A model generated the notes under the pieces. That model was given only the letters and a program-made list of their open reading frames with translations. It searched no databases and was not told where the DNA came from. Positions 9,601-19,738 of a stretch of DNA of 64,000 nt are shown here, in pieces (position 1 is the stretch's first letter; each line of letters begins with the position of its first letter). Location: NCBI RefSeq assembly GCF_003144245.1, contig NW_020289987.1, positions 62,001 to 126,000 of the forward strand, written 5' to 3'. Source of the stretch: Jaminaea rosea (taxonomy: Eukaryota > Basidiomycota > Exobasidiomycetes > Microstromatales). Both the position numbers and the translations under genes were made by a program.

Positions 9601-12600
9601 CCAGCTTAGCCGCATTCAGCTCGACTGCCAGTCGCTTTACAAAGCGTTCATGTCCGAGGGCAAAGTCAGCAAAGCCAAAATCCCCGAGCTTCCCACCGGT
9701 GTCGACCCCACTGGTGAGCGCAAGGATGCCTTCACGGCCGAGACCGCCGAGAGAGTTGTTACGCGAGACTACGAAGCTCTGCTGGGCGCAGTCGGTCCGA
9801 AGATTCGAAAGACGGCGACCCCTGTTCTAGAAGACCGCCGCCGCAAGATCATCGCCAGCATCGGCTTCTACCGCGACGCCAAAGACAAGCAAGATACTCA
9901 AGTCATGGCTGCCGTATCTGCCGCCGTCATCTCGCTCAAGACATTGCCCGCCAAGCTTAACCCGCTCATCCGCAGCATCATGAATAGTGTCAAGTTTGAG
10001 GACAACGCGGACCTGCAGGCGAGGTCAGCTAAAGCCGTCGCTGATTTTGTTGCGCATTGTCGTCGACCTGGATCGCATGCAGACCCCTCGTCGAAGATCA
10101 TCAAGAATCTGTGCGCATTTGTCTGCCAGGATACGACGCAGACGGCTGTCTTTGCCTCGCACAAGAGCGTAGAAGAGGGCATCATGAGCCACGCGCAGGA
10201 GGTCAGCCTTCCGGCGAGGGGCGGTAAGGCTGTTGCTGAGGCGATGGAGTCAGAAGAGACCCGCCAAGGAAAGCTCATTCGTCGCGGTGCCGAAGTCACG
10301 CTTCAAGAAATGGCCTCGCGCTTTGGGCAGGAGTTATTCTCCATAGCACCAGCTCTGTGGGAGGGCATGACTGCCACGCTTAAAGAAGTGTTCGCGCAAG
10401 GCTCGGCGAGCGCTGATGAGATCCTGTCAAAGGAGGAGGCACGGGGACAAGGCGTCCTTGACTGCTGCACCCTTGTAGCCACGGTCAGCAGTCGCCTATC
10501 CTCGACGCACGACGACAGAATCGAGTCGCTCCTTCCACTCCTCACCGCTGCGTTGCAAAGCAAGCTCGCCGTCATTCGATCAGCAGCAGCACGTTGCCTC
10601 AGCAGCCTGGCCGACTCGATGACGCTCCCCACGATGATCCACGTCGTCCGCAACGCTCTGCCCCTCCTCGGCGACTCGCGCAGCGTCACTAATCGCCAAG
10701 GCGCCATCGAGGTGCTCAGCCAGATCGTCACTCGCCTGGACATCAAGCTTCTACCCTACATCATTGTCCTCGTCGTACCCGTTCTCGGCCGTATGAGCGA
10801 TTCAGACGAAGCTGTGCGCTTGGCTGCGACAAGCACCTTTGCTGCCCTGATCAAGATGGTGCCCCTCGAGGCTGGTCTGACCGACCCTTCTGGCTTTCCT
10901 GAAGATCTCCTACGTCGACGCGACGAGGAGCGCACCTTCCTCTCGCAGCTCCTCGATGGCAGCAAGGTCGAGCCCTATCAACTGCCGGTCAAGATCAATG
11001 CCGACTTGCGCAAATACCAACGCGAGGGTGTCAGCTGGATGCACTTCCTGTCTAAATTTCAGTTGCACGGCGTGCTCTGCGACGACATGGGTCTGGGCAA
11101 GACGTTGCAGTCGATCTGTATCCTGGCTGCCAAGCATCACGAGCGTGACGAGCGCTACAAGGCTACGCAGGCCCCTGACAGCGCACCGCTCCCCTCGCTG
11201 GTGATTTGTCCACCTACGCTCACCGGACATTGGGTACACGAGATCCAGCAGTACTCGACGAATCTCAAGCCACTGCTCTACGGAGGAGGCCCCTCAGAAC
11301 GTGCAGCTACCTGCAAGCAAATCGCACGCCACGATGTCGTCGTCATGTCTTACGACGTGGTCCGCAACGACATTGCCGCTCTCTCATCGCTCAACTGGAG
11401 CTACTGCATCCTCGACGAAGGCCACATCATCAAGAACGCCAAGACGAAGACGACGAAAGCAGTCAAGCAGATCAAGGCCAATCATCGTCTCATCCTCACG
11501 GGCACTCCGATCCAGAACAATGTGCTGGAGCTCTGGTCGCTCTTTGACTTCTTGATGCCTGGGTTCTTGGGCACAGAGCGAGCCTTCCACGAACGCTTCG
11601 GCAAGCCCATCGTGGCAACTCGCGAGGGCAAAGCGTCAGCCAAGGAGCAAGAGGCTGCCGCGCTTGCACTTGAGTCGCTGCATAAGCAGGTTCTCCCCTT
11701 CTTGCTGCGTCGTCTCAAAGACGACGTCCTCGACGACTTGCCGCCCAAGATCATCCAGGACGTCGAGTGCGAGCTCGGCGTGATCCAGAAGAAGCTCTAC
11801 GATGAGCATGCGAGAGCGGAGAATGGCGAAGGCGACGCAGTGGATGAGGCACTTCAGGAGACCGCCGCACCACAGCAGCCTCATGTCTTCCAGACGTTAC
11901 AATACTTGCGCAAGCTCGTCAACCACCCTGCCCTTGTGTACGACCCTGCCAAGCAGTCACACCTTGACATCGTCGACGATGAGTTGCGCAGGACCAAGTC
12001 GACGCTGCGGGATATCCGTCACGCCCCGAAGCTAGCGACACTCATGCAACTCCTCCAAAGCTGCGGTATCGGCAAGATCGGCGACCCTTCCGAGGTGGCA
12101 GCTGAGCCTGACGCTCCAGGTGAGGTTTCATCACCGCATCGCGTGCTCATCTTTTGCCAGATGAAGCAAATGCTCGACATCATCGAGAAGGACCTCTTTG
12201 CACCGCACATGCCCTCCGTGTCCTACATGCGGCTCGACGGTTCTGTCCCTGCGGAGAAGCGCCAGGGGATTGTCACGACCTTCAATGCCGACCCGTCCAT
12301 CGACGTCCTGCTGCTCACCACCTCCGTGGGCGGTCTGGGGCTTACGCTCACGGGCGCCGATACGGTCATATTCGTGGAGCATGACTGGAATCCCATGAGA
12401 GACCTGCAGGCCATGGATCGTGCGCATCGACTGGGGCAGAGGAAGGTGGTCAATGTGTACAGGCTGATTACGAGGGACACCCTCGAGGCGAGGATCATGG
12501 GTCTTCAGCAGTTCAAGTTGAACGTAGCCAACACAGTCGTGGGTCAGCAGAATAAGGATCTGGAGAGTATGGCGACGGATCAGGTGCTCGACCTCTTCGG

Positions 12601-12784
12601 AGGAGCCGGAGGAGGGGGTGCTGGTGGGAAGAAGGAGCAAGCGCAGAGCTTGCTTGAGCAGGCGGCGGCTGCTGCGGGCGGGAAGCGCGGTGGCATCAGC
12701 CAAAAGGCGCTGCTGGCCAATCTGGAGGCCATGGGCGATACGGGCGATGACTATGCGGGCATGAATGAGTGGCGACCGTCGTAA
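6669..12784 (+). CDS. MOT1: Mot1/BTAF1: TBP-removing Snf2-family ATPase
   Basis: Mot1 uses ATP to strip TATA-binding protein from DNA, acting as a global regulator of RNA polymerase II initiation. The coding sequence has two exons. Exon 1 is only 6669-6678 (ATG GCC ACT C), followed by GTGAGT. The intron is 6679-6899, ending ACCAG. Exon 2 is 6900-12784. Splicing yields MATRLDRLVSLLDTG, the N terminus typical of Mot1. The product is 1964 residues; yeast Mot1 is about 1870. The N-terminal two thirds is HEAT-like repeat sequence. The C-terminal third is a Snf2 ATPase: Walker A DDMGLGKT at about residue 1398, the DEGH box (ILDEGHIIKNAK, as in Mot1 rather than DEAH), LTGTPIQNN, and motif VI around HRLGQRK at about residue 1846. 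The call is secure; only mapping of the tiny first exon depends on transcript data. Confidence 0.97.
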
Positions 12785-12951
12785 TGCGGCGAGAGAAGGG
12801 GTCAAAGGGGTATATTGGCGCCACTGTTGGTGTCAGGATGTAAATAAGCCTAGCTCTAAAAGTAGCAGGAGCTCGCGCGCTTGACGTGCGCATTCGTTGT
12901 TCAGCCATCGTAACCATCGTACTTTCCCTCTCCTTCGCGGACTCAGTGCCG

Positions 12952-14820
12952 TCAGTCCGTTCTGCTGCGTTTGTCTGACCCCTCTACCTCTTGAATCGCA
13001 TGCTTCGCCTTCCACTCGCGATACGAGCGCTCGATATCATCATCCAGCTGTAGCCAATGCGACAGCTTCTTCATCGGCTTCGGGTCGACATCGATCAGAT
13101 GGATGCTCCTCCCGTCCACGTAACCAGGGTGGCCTTCATTCGCAGATTGTGATTGCAGCTCTGCTGATGACGGCATGGGTATTCGGATCCAGATGCTGGC
13201 GTCCTTGAAGGTGCCTGAGAGCAGGGTGCCGATGAGAGCGTGGCGCATCTCTTTCCACGTTGGTGGCGTGACAATGTCGCTGCTGCGGCTGTGATTGCCC
13301 CCACCACTCGCCTCGCCGCCGCGGGCGCGCTTCGTGTCCCGAGCGGGAGCCGGCGTCGTAGTGCTTGCGGCCCAATCCTCGCTTCTCTGACTAGGATCCT
13401 CCTTGGAGAACCAATACGTCAGAAAGTCGTTCCAGTCGTGCATCGAGGGATCGAAAAACATCGGCTCGTCCTTCTTGTCCCCTGTGAGCGTAGCGTCCTC
13501 AAGCTTTCTCCCCTTCTTTTCGCTAGACATATCCCAGAGCGCCTTGAGGTGGGCAAGATCCCCTCTCGGGCCAGGGACGAGGCTACGCTGCAGGAAGCCA
13601 AGCCGAGCAACGAGAGCCTGAAATCGAGGGCTGAGCAGTGCGGGAAGAAGAGCAGGAGTGACCAAGTCGGCCGCGTCTGTGGTAAGAGAGAGATTACTGC
13701 TCCCTTTTTGTGCGTTGATGAGTCGTTCCAGAGCGTTGGCCAAAGGGTTGTTCCCCTCTACGCCGCTGCTAGCACGGGCGGGTTGCTGTGCCCCTCGACA
13801 GAAGAGGCGGAGATTGTTGCCGCCTTTCTGCCAGTTGCGGACTAGACCTTGAAGAGCTCTGCGTACCCGCGGAGGGTCAGCTGACGCTAGGTCCAATGGC
13901 TCGTAGAGGTCGTCTACCTCTTGAGGAGTGAGGGCACCGTCTGCTTTGAGGATGGCGTGTTTGCGGTAACGTGAGATGGGACGGCTGTCGTCTTTCCCTG
14001 ATGACACTTCGTCATCACCGGGCTCAAAGAGCCATTTTGGCTTGATCTCGACGCAGAGGACATCTTGATCTACACCATCCCTCGGTGTCCAAGAGAGGTC
14101 CTCGATGACATCGAGCGCATCTGGGCAGTCGATATCGATCTCATCCATCTCGCGACGATGAGAAGGGCGGTGAGGCTCAGCCGCATTCGCGATGGCCTCA
14201 AGAAATGCTAGTCGCTTCCTTCCGTGCCAGCGACATACCAAGCGTCTATTGTACGGTAGCAGTGGAGAGAGATAAGGTGGTGCTTCTGAGCATTCCCACT
14301 GTTCGCCGGTGGTCTCTCCGTCTGATTGGGACGAGGATGGGGAAGCGGGTGTGCCAGACCCGGAAGAGAGACCGCGCAGAAAGTTGGTGATGACAGTCGT
14401 CTCGAAAGCGTAGCGTTCTGTGGCTGGCCATTCCAACCGACTGTCAGCAGAGGGAGGACAAGAGGTCTCTGTGAACTCATGCTGCACATTGACCTTAAGC
14501 TTTTGCACCGCCGGTGGTGGTCCTCTCCTCTTGCGCTTGTCCATCCGCAAAGCGAGTGCTCGTCTTCCGTCAGGACTGGTCCAAGGTACTGGCGTGTCTT
14601 GGCCCGTCTTTGGGTCCTTGCATGTCTGCGGGCCCATGTATCGAACGAGGAGACTCTTTCCCCCCTCGGCGAGGTAGTGCCAGTCGTTCGCGTCGAGTAG
14701 TTCGTCTTGACGATACTTAGAAAGCATCTCGACCGAGGGCCACGGCCACTCCTTGTGAGTTCTCCGCTCAATTTCAGGTTCCGTTTGTGAGGGACAGTGA
14801 TATCCGTCCTCCTCCTCCAT
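12952..14820 (-). CDS. IPK1: Inositol-pentakisphosphate 2-kinase (Ipk1)
   Basis: Ipk1 phosphorylates inositol pentakisphosphate at the 2-position to make phytate (InsP6), in the nucleus or cytoplasm, where InsP6 supports mRNA export and other processes. The predicted 622-residue protein shows the family pattern: WHYLAEGGKSLLVRY near the N terminus (glycine loop and nucleotide contacts), CRWHGRKRLAFLEA, the diagnostic EIKPKWLF motif at about residue 257, and a C-terminal LIDVDPKPMKKLSHW segment that carries the usual late Asp-containing motif. A further 30 codons are open upstream, but ATG at 14820 is preferred because it starts just before the conserved region and leaves room for the promoter shared with the divergent BFR2 gene. 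Low-complexity inserts (around residues 190-210 and 300-400) lengthen it over animal homologues. It is convergent with MOT1, 167 bases away. Confidence 0.9.
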   Translation of the reverse strand: MEEEDGYHCPSQTEPEIERRTHKEWPWPSVEMLSKYRQDELLDANDWHYLAEGGKSLLVRYMGPQTCKDPKTGQDTPVPWTSPDGRRALALRMDKRKRRGPPPAVQKLKVNVQHEFTETSCPPSADSRLEWPATERYAFETTVITNFLRGLSSGSGTPASPSSSQSDGETTGEQWECSEAPPYLSPLLPYNRRLVCRWHGRKRLAFLEAIANAAEPHRPSHRREMDEIDIDCPDALDVIEDLSWTPRDGVDQDVLCVEIKPKWLFEPGDDEVSSGKDDSRPISRYRKHAILKADGALTPQEVDDLYEPLDLASADPPRVRRALQGLVRNWQKGGNNLRLFCRGAQQPARASSGVEGNNPLANALERLINAQKGSSNLSLTTDAADLVTPALLPALLSPRFQALVARLGFLQRSLVPGPRGDLAHLKALWDMSSEKKGRKLEDATLTGDKKDEPMFFDPSMHDWNDFLTYWFSKEDPSQRSEDWAASTTTPAPARDTKRARGGEASGGGNHSRSSDIVTPPTWKEMRHALIGTLLSGTFKDASIWIRIPMPSSAELQSQSANEGHPGYVDGRSIHLIDVDPKPMKKLSHWLQLDDDIERSYREWKAKHAIQEVEGSDKRSRTD

Positions 14821-15047
14821 GGTGAATGCTGTGGTGGATAGAATCAAGTAGAGCGCGAGGGGCCGACGCGGTGAATGAGGATGGCTCGAGCGCGCCAGTC
14901 TATCGACCACGTGGCCCCATCCGCATCCGCGGATCGATTTGTCTGAGCTCCCTCGAGAATTTGGCGTCGAGGAGGCGGGAAGCGGACGCAGCTACTCTTC
15001 CTCATCACCATCATCACATCACCTCCATTACCTTTCTTCGCAGAGCA
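14821..15047. promoter_or_regulatory. Divergent IPK1/BFR2 promoter
   Basis: Only 227 bases separate the two start codons. The BFR2-side leader is rich in CATCA/CCATTACC repeats just before the ATG. No clear TATA box is seen. Confidence 0.5.
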
Positions 15048-16937
15048 ATGCCAGCCAAGACGCTCGCCGCTTCACTCGCCGACTTGGATGATGTAGCACC
15101 GCAAGATGAGGATATGATCGCTGCTGGTCCATCGAAGCCCTCAAGGTCGAGAAAGAGCGGCGCGTCAGACGATGAAGGAGGAAACGACGACGACGAAGGT
15201 GATGACGACGACGAGACAGCGTCGATCGATCGATCACACTACACCGACGTAGGCAAGAGCGATAGGAGGAGAAAGGCAAATCTGTCAGAAGATGCGACGG
15301 GTACACTGAGATCGGGAAGATATGCTGGCAAGACGGCTACGCTGGCTGATATGCAGGAGAGCGAAGACGGCGACGACGACGACGACGAGGATGAAGATGA
15401 GGAGCTCGACAGCGGCAGAGAAGACGAGGATCTCGATGAAGAGGATGGCGATGAAGAAGAAGAGCTCATGGGTAGCGATGCCGAGTCAGTGGGCAGCTCT
15501 GCTCCCTCCATCGAGCCAGTCAAGACCAAGGGCAAAACAACGCAAGCCAAAAAGTCCAAATCAGTCCGCTTTGCTCGCGAAGATGAGGACGACGCCGATG
15601 CAATAGCCACGGCATCCTCTTCGCATCCTACCCTCTCTTCCTCTCTTGCCTCTCAATCACGCCTCCTCAGCACGCTACGAGACGAGGCAAAGAGCGACGC
15701 CGAGCGCGGCGAGGTCGTGGAGGCCGACTTGGCGCTGTGGCATCGAACTTTGGAGAATCGTATTCGCCTCGAGCGGGTGGTTGGGGGAAGCAAGGGCTTG
15801 GGAAAGATAGAGCCAAGGGCGTACAGGCGTTTGTTGGAGGAGGCGGAGGAGCAGGAAGCAGAGAGTAGCAAGACTGCGCAGGCTCATCGTGAGCTCCTTG
15901 CTAGCTTGCAAGACCATGCGGATCTCCTGCTGGAGGCGCAGGCTGAGCTGGTGGCTTCGTGCGTGGGACGAGAGGGCGAACAAGAGGACGAGGAGCAGCG
16001 TGCCATCCTGCAGGAGGTAGCAGCCACAGGGGAGAAGCGCAAGGCTCGCGATGAGGCTGGAGAAGAAGAGGAGGACGAAGACGAGCTTCGTGCTCGTCAT
16101 TCTCGGCATACCTCCCTCTTACTCCGCTTCACACGAGACGCTCTGCAGCCCTTTGCCACCTCGGTCTTGGACAAGCACTCTGCACAAGCGTCTAGCTCTG
16201 CATTGGGTGCTGACTCGAACAAGTTCTCGGCCAGCTCAGCCCCGCTCAAAGCCTTTAACCAGAGCATCCCACGTCAAGTCGACTCGGCAATGGCAGGCGA
16301 AGCGGGTAAGAGGTTAGTGGAGAGGACGAAAAAGTTCAGAGGCGCCGCCGGGGGTGTTGAGGGGGCTCAAGGTGCAAAGAGGATTGGTGCTGAGCTTCTC
16401 GACGACGACGGCAACGAAGAAGAAGACGAGCAGAACGGTGCAGCGGCGCAGGACAAGGACATGGACGTGGAGACATTCGACGACTCGGACTTCTATGCCT
16501 GGCTATTACGCTCCCTCATCGAGTCGCAGCAAACTACTGGGGCAGCAACGAACGGCTCCGCCCTACCATCGACATCCGATGGTGCATCCGCCACCCCCCT
16601 CTTCCACCCGCGCACCAACACCAAGACCAAAGGGATCGACACACGCGCTTCCAAGGGGCGTAAGTTGCGATTCGAGGTCATTGAGAAGGTGGCCAACTTT
16701 ATGCCTAGGATTGAGACTCAAGATGGAGAAAAGGGGGCGAGATGGACGAGGGATATGGTGGATAGACTGTTCGCGTCTTTGCCCTTTGCTGCTACTGTGC
16801 AGAAAGGTGGGAAGAAGGCGAAGAAGGCGAGATTGCCCGTGGAGGAGGAGAAGGAGGAGGCGGAGAGTGATGATGAGGAAGATGGGGAGAAGCCGATAGC
16901 AGGTGGGGAGCTGGGTGATTTGAGACTGTTTGGGTAG
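15048..16937 (+). CDS. BFR2: Bfr2/AATF-like rRNA-processing factor
   Basis: Bfr2 (AATF/Che-1 in animals) is a nucleolar SSU-processome factor needed for early pre-18S rRNA cleavage. The predicted product is 629 residues. The N-terminal 200 residues are strongly acidic with long Asp/Glu runs, followed by a basic patch (KTTQAKKSKSVRF). The AATF-type helical region starts near residue 229 (ALWHRTLENRIRLERVV). The C-terminal TRAUB domain is recognisable by DDSDFYAWLLRSLIESQ at about residue 478 and by KGRKLRFEVIEKVANFMPR near residue 540. The frame is open a further 74 codons upstream of the chosen ATG, but that part overlaps the IPK1 promoter, and MPAKTLAASLADL is the usual kind of N terminus. 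It is convergent with PAF1, 133 bases away. Confidence 0.92.
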   Translation: MPAKTLAASLADLDDVAPQDEDMIAAGPSKPSRSRKSGASDDEGGNDDDEGDDDDETASIDRSHYTDVGKSDRRRKANLSEDATGTLRSGRYAGKTATLADMQESEDGDDDDDEDEDEELDSGREDEDLDEEDGDEEEELMGSDAESVGSSAPSIEPVKTKGKTTQAKKSKSVRFAREDEDDADAIATASSSHPTLSSSLASQSRLLSTLRDEAKSDAERGEVVEADLALWHRTLENRIRLERVVGGSKGLGKIEPRAYRRLLEEAEEQEAESSKTAQAHRELLASLQDHADLLLEAQAELVASCVGREGEQEDEEQRAILQEVAATGEKRKARDEAGEEEEDEDELRARHSRHTSLLLRFTRDALQPFATSVLDKHSAQASSSALGADSNKFSASSAPLKAFNQSIPRQVDSAMAGEAGKRLVERTKKFRGAAGGVEGAQGAKRIGAELLDDDGNEEEDEQNGAAAQDKDMDVETFDDSDFYAWLLRSLIESQQTTGAATNGSALPSTSDGASATPLFHPRTNTKTKGIDTRASKGRKLRFEVIEKVANFMPRIETQDGEKGARWTRDMVDRLFASLPFAATVQKGGKKAKKARLPVEEEKEEAESDDEEDGEKPIAGGELGDLRLFG

Positions 16938-17070
16938 GACTGCTCGTAAGTCAAAATGCAAAGCATATCCTCAATACTCGTCAGTGCGTGACGCGGCGCA
17001 GGCAGAAGAGCAGAAATGTGCTGCTGCTTCTCTGGTTCATTGAATGATGCTTTGCATTGCGATCCTGGAC

Positions 17071-19254
17071 TCAATCGTCCATCTCATCATCGTCATCCCC
17101 ACCAGCGTCTCCTTCCCCATCAGTAGGCGCTGCCGGTGCGACAGCTGCTGCCCTCCTGGACCTCCTCGATCTACCTCCCTCCTCCCCTTCATCTTCCGCA
17201 GCATCAACCTCCTCTCCACCAGCCTCCTCGCGCAGAGCTGCAAGCTCGTCGTCTCCATCCAGCGACTCGTCGTCCTCATCTTCGTCCTCCTCGCCAGAAG
17301 AACCAGAGTCGGAGCGATTCGATTTTGCGGGGCGCTTCTTCTTGGGAGCGTCTACCTCCTCCTCCTCCTCCTCCTCTTCTTCCTCTTCTTCCTCGGCTTC
17401 TTCGTCGGCCGGCTGCGCTGACTTGTCTGCTCCGTCCGAAGTCTTGGGCTTCTGGCTGCTACTTGTCTCGCCGCCTGTCTCTTCGTCATCCTCATCATCA
17501 GAGAAGGCGGCTCGAGCTCTAGCGGCACGACGGGCTGCAGCTGCAACATCGTCCTCTTCCTCCTCTTCATCCGCATCCGCATCTACCACTCCATCCTCTC
17601 CAGCAACGCTCTTCTGTCCGTTTACCTTGCCAACCTCCTCGTGTTCCTCTGGCTCCTCCTCCTCCTCCTCCTCCTCGCTCTCACTCTCACTCAACTCAGG
17701 CAACTCCTCCTCCTTCAACGCTCCGTGCTCAATCTCTACCCTCTTGCGCAGTCGCTTCACCAACTCCTTGTCGGTGACATCGCGATGCGTGAGCGCCAAG
17801 TCGGTCCAATGACCTTCGTCCTCTTCCGCCTGGCTCGCAGCACCTCGGCGACGTTGTCGCTTGACGCGGAGTGTGGTACGTGTGGTGATAGGGTGGTAGT
17901 ATACCGTACTTGATGAGGTGGATGCAGCAGGCGAGTCGAGGTATTTAGCTTCACGCTCCAGGAGAGGAAGCTGGGTTGTGGCTCCCTTGTCAAAGCTAAG
18001 CACCAACAATCTTGCCAGATCCTCCTCCAATCCTTGTCTCTCAGGATCATAATCCCTCTGATGTCTATAAGGGGTCGTGCACTCCGCCCTCTTCCTGGCA
18101 TACTCCTCTTTTGCAGCGCGCATATCCTCGCTCTCCTCCTCCTCTTCCTCCTGCTCATCCGTAGGCTCCAAAGGCAACTGGCTCGCCCAGCCTCTTCGCC
18201 TGCGCATCTCCTCGCGACGGACGACGGCTCCCTGACGAACGGAAGCGTCAAGCTGGCCTGCTTGGTCGGAGAAGAATTCTCGCTCTTCATCGTCTGCAAA
18301 CGCATCGGGGTCGGCGAGGAGGAGCTCATCGAATTCTTTGAGTGGAAGGTCGATGGGCTCCGCTGAGGGCACGTAGAGGGAGACGTGCGTTTGTCGGGTA
18401 AGGGGATGGGTGCGTGGTCGCAAGATGGAAAGTGGTAGAGTGGCAGAGGTTGCCGCGGCTGCCGCTGCTGCTGCTGCCGAGTCTTCGTCGTTGTGCTTGC
18501 CCGGTGGATCCGCAAACTTGAATACATGCATCTCTGTTGCCCAAGTGTCGAAGTCTGGGTAGAGGTCCATAACCTCTACAGGTTGGAGATTGCGCTTCGC
18601 CGGGTTGGGATGACGAAGCGACGCATCGCCCAAGGGCTGTGACTCGATGGCGCTGAAGGTCTCATTAATGCGTTGCGCCTCTGCGTCGGGTGTGACCTCC
18701 TTGTTGGCTGAGGACGAGGGCTTCGAGGCGCGCAGAGCAGCTTCTGCTTTGGCTTTGCGGTCTGCGCCGAGATACTCTGTGCGACGTAGCCATGCGACGT
18801 CCTTTGCGCTTACGTCGGGGGTGCCATCACGACTTGCTATTGCGGCTGTGTCTCCCGAAGAGGCGAGGATACTGGATGATGATGGCGTAGCTGTGGCTAG
18901 AGGGGGAATGGGCGCATTGACGAGATCTGGGTTGAGCAGCCAGGCATCCTCGGCGTCGAGGTCTGCGGCATCCAGCGGCGGAAGAGTAGCATCCGCGATG
19001 GGAATGGGCCTTCCTCGCTCATCTGTAGCCCACAGCTCGGGGAAAGCGTTTATATCGAGGGGCATTCCACCCTCGGAATCGACTACCAGGGGTAGAGGCA
19101 CCGATTGGGCGAGACGATTGGCCCATGTTGGATCTGCGTATCGTGTTGCTGGTGTGGGGATGGAGAGGAGCTTTGGTGGATAAGGAGGCAGAGGAAGAGG
19201 GTTCGGGTAGCGAGTGCGCTCGATGAGGTCGGTGCGTTTGCGACCAGACGACAT
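17071..19254 (-). CDS. PAF1: Paf1: RNA polymerase II-associated factor 1
   Basis: Paf1 is the name-giving subunit of the Paf1 complex, which travels with elongating RNA polymerase II and promotes H2B ubiquitination and H3K4 methylation. The N-terminal segment RTDLIERTRYPNPLPLP followed by PPKLLSIPTP is the hallmark of the family. The middle has the usual FADPPGKHNDED and polar region. The last 200 residues are an extremely acidic Glu/Asp-rich tail, seen on the + strand as a CTCCTC polypyrimidine tract at 17355-17394. The predicted length is 727 residues against about 445 in yeast and 530 in human; the excess is in the tail and in low-complexity inserts. ATG at 19254 (MSSGRKRTDL) is chosen although the frame is open 88 codons further upstream, because Paf1 proteins begin close to the RTD motif. 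Confidence 0.94.
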   Translation of the reverse strand: MSSGRKRTDLIERTRYPNPLPLPPYPPKLLSIPTPATRYADPTWANRLAQSVPLPLVVDSEGGMPLDINAFPELWATDERGRPIPIADATLPPLDAADLDAEDAWLLNPDLVNAPIPPLATATPSSSSILASSGDTAAIASRDGTPDVSAKDVAWLRRTEYLGADRKAKAEAALRASKPSSSANKEVTPDAEAQRINETFSAIESQPLGDASLRHPNPAKRNLQPVEVMDLYPDFDTWATEMHVFKFADPPGKHNDEDSAAAAAAAAATSATLPLSILRPRTHPLTRQTHVSLYVPSAEPIDLPLKEFDELLLADPDAFADDEEREFFSDQAGQLDASVRQGAVVRREEMRRRRGWASQLPLEPTDEQEEEEEESEDMRAAKEEYARKRAECTTPYRHQRDYDPERQGLEEDLARLLVLSFDKGATTQLPLLEREAKYLDSPAASTSSSTVYYHPITTRTTLRVKRQRRRGAASQAEEDEGHWTDLALTHRDVTDKELVKRLRKRVEIEHGALKEEELPELSESESEEEEEEEEPEEHEEVGKVNGQKSVAGEDGVVDADADEEEEEDDVAAAARRAARARAAFSDDEDDEETGGETSSSQKPKTSDGADKSAQPADEEAEEEEEEEEEEEEEVDAPKKKRPAKSNRSDSGSSGEEDEDEDDESLDGDDELAALREEAGGEEVDAAEDEGEEGGRSRRSRRAAAVAPAAPTDGEGDAGGDDDDEMDD
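17355..17394. repeat. Polypurine/polypyrimidine tract in the PAF1 coding tail
   Basis: About 40 bases of pure C/T on the + strand (CTC and CTT units) encode the Glu tract of Paf1 on the opposite strand. It is coding repeat sequence rather than a separate element. Confidence 0.8.
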
Positions 19255-19643
19255 TGCGGCGTGTCCCACTGCTGGTGGTGGTGGTGGTGATGATGCAGAG
19301 GGACGCCAACGACGGGAAGGAAGGAGCTGCTCCTCGTCGAGGCAGCCGACACAAGGGCGACGAGAGGGCATAGTCGACAACACCACGTGGCAGTGGTCTC
19401 GCGTCGAGCAGTTGGCTCCGTTGGTCTGTGGATGCAGCTCGTCCACCGCTCGCTCGCCGCCTGGCTGCGTTGCCGCTCGCTCCTCGTCACCACACTTGAA
19501 TCCTTGGCTCCAACTCATATCCCCTCTCTCTACTCTTTGAGCCCCAGTCGATGGCTCTGAGTCCTCAACGGACTAGGCTCCTTGACACTCGTCGTGCCCC
19601 AATCATCTTGCGCACATCGGCCAATTTGCCATTGCACTCACTC

Positions 19644-19718
19644 ATGCCGCCACCCACGACGATTTCCCACACGACGACGACGACGACGACGACGACGACT
19701 GGTGAGCACCAGCTCTAG
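19644..19718 (+). promoter_or_regulatory. Upstream ORF encoding a poly-Thr peptide
   Basis: An ATG at 19644 opens a 24-codon frame that ends in TAG at 19716-19718, only 20 bases before the main ATG at 19739. Its middle is an ACG microsatellite (19671-19699) read as consecutive threonines. If the mRNA starts upstream of 19644, a scanning ribosome would meet this frame first, so it could lower translation of the CCCH-Smr gene. The reading is direct; the regulatory role is inference. Confidence 0.4.
19671..19699. repeat. ACG trinucleotide microsatellite
   Basis: About nine and a half uninterrupted copies of ACG lie immediately upstream of the CCCH-Smr start codon. Confidence 0.9.
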
Positions 19719-19738
19719 TAAGGAGCATACACGCAATC

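Larger units (their letters stand above)
19255..19738. promoter_or_regulatory. Divergent PAF1/CCCH-Smr intergenic region
   Basis: This 484-base region between two start codons should hold both promoters. Apart from the short upstream ORF and ACG repeat listed separately, it contains CAC/CCA-rich sequence and no recognised gene. The upstream part remains open in the PAF1 frame, so a longer PAF1 N terminus cannot be excluded from sequence alone. Confidence 0.45.
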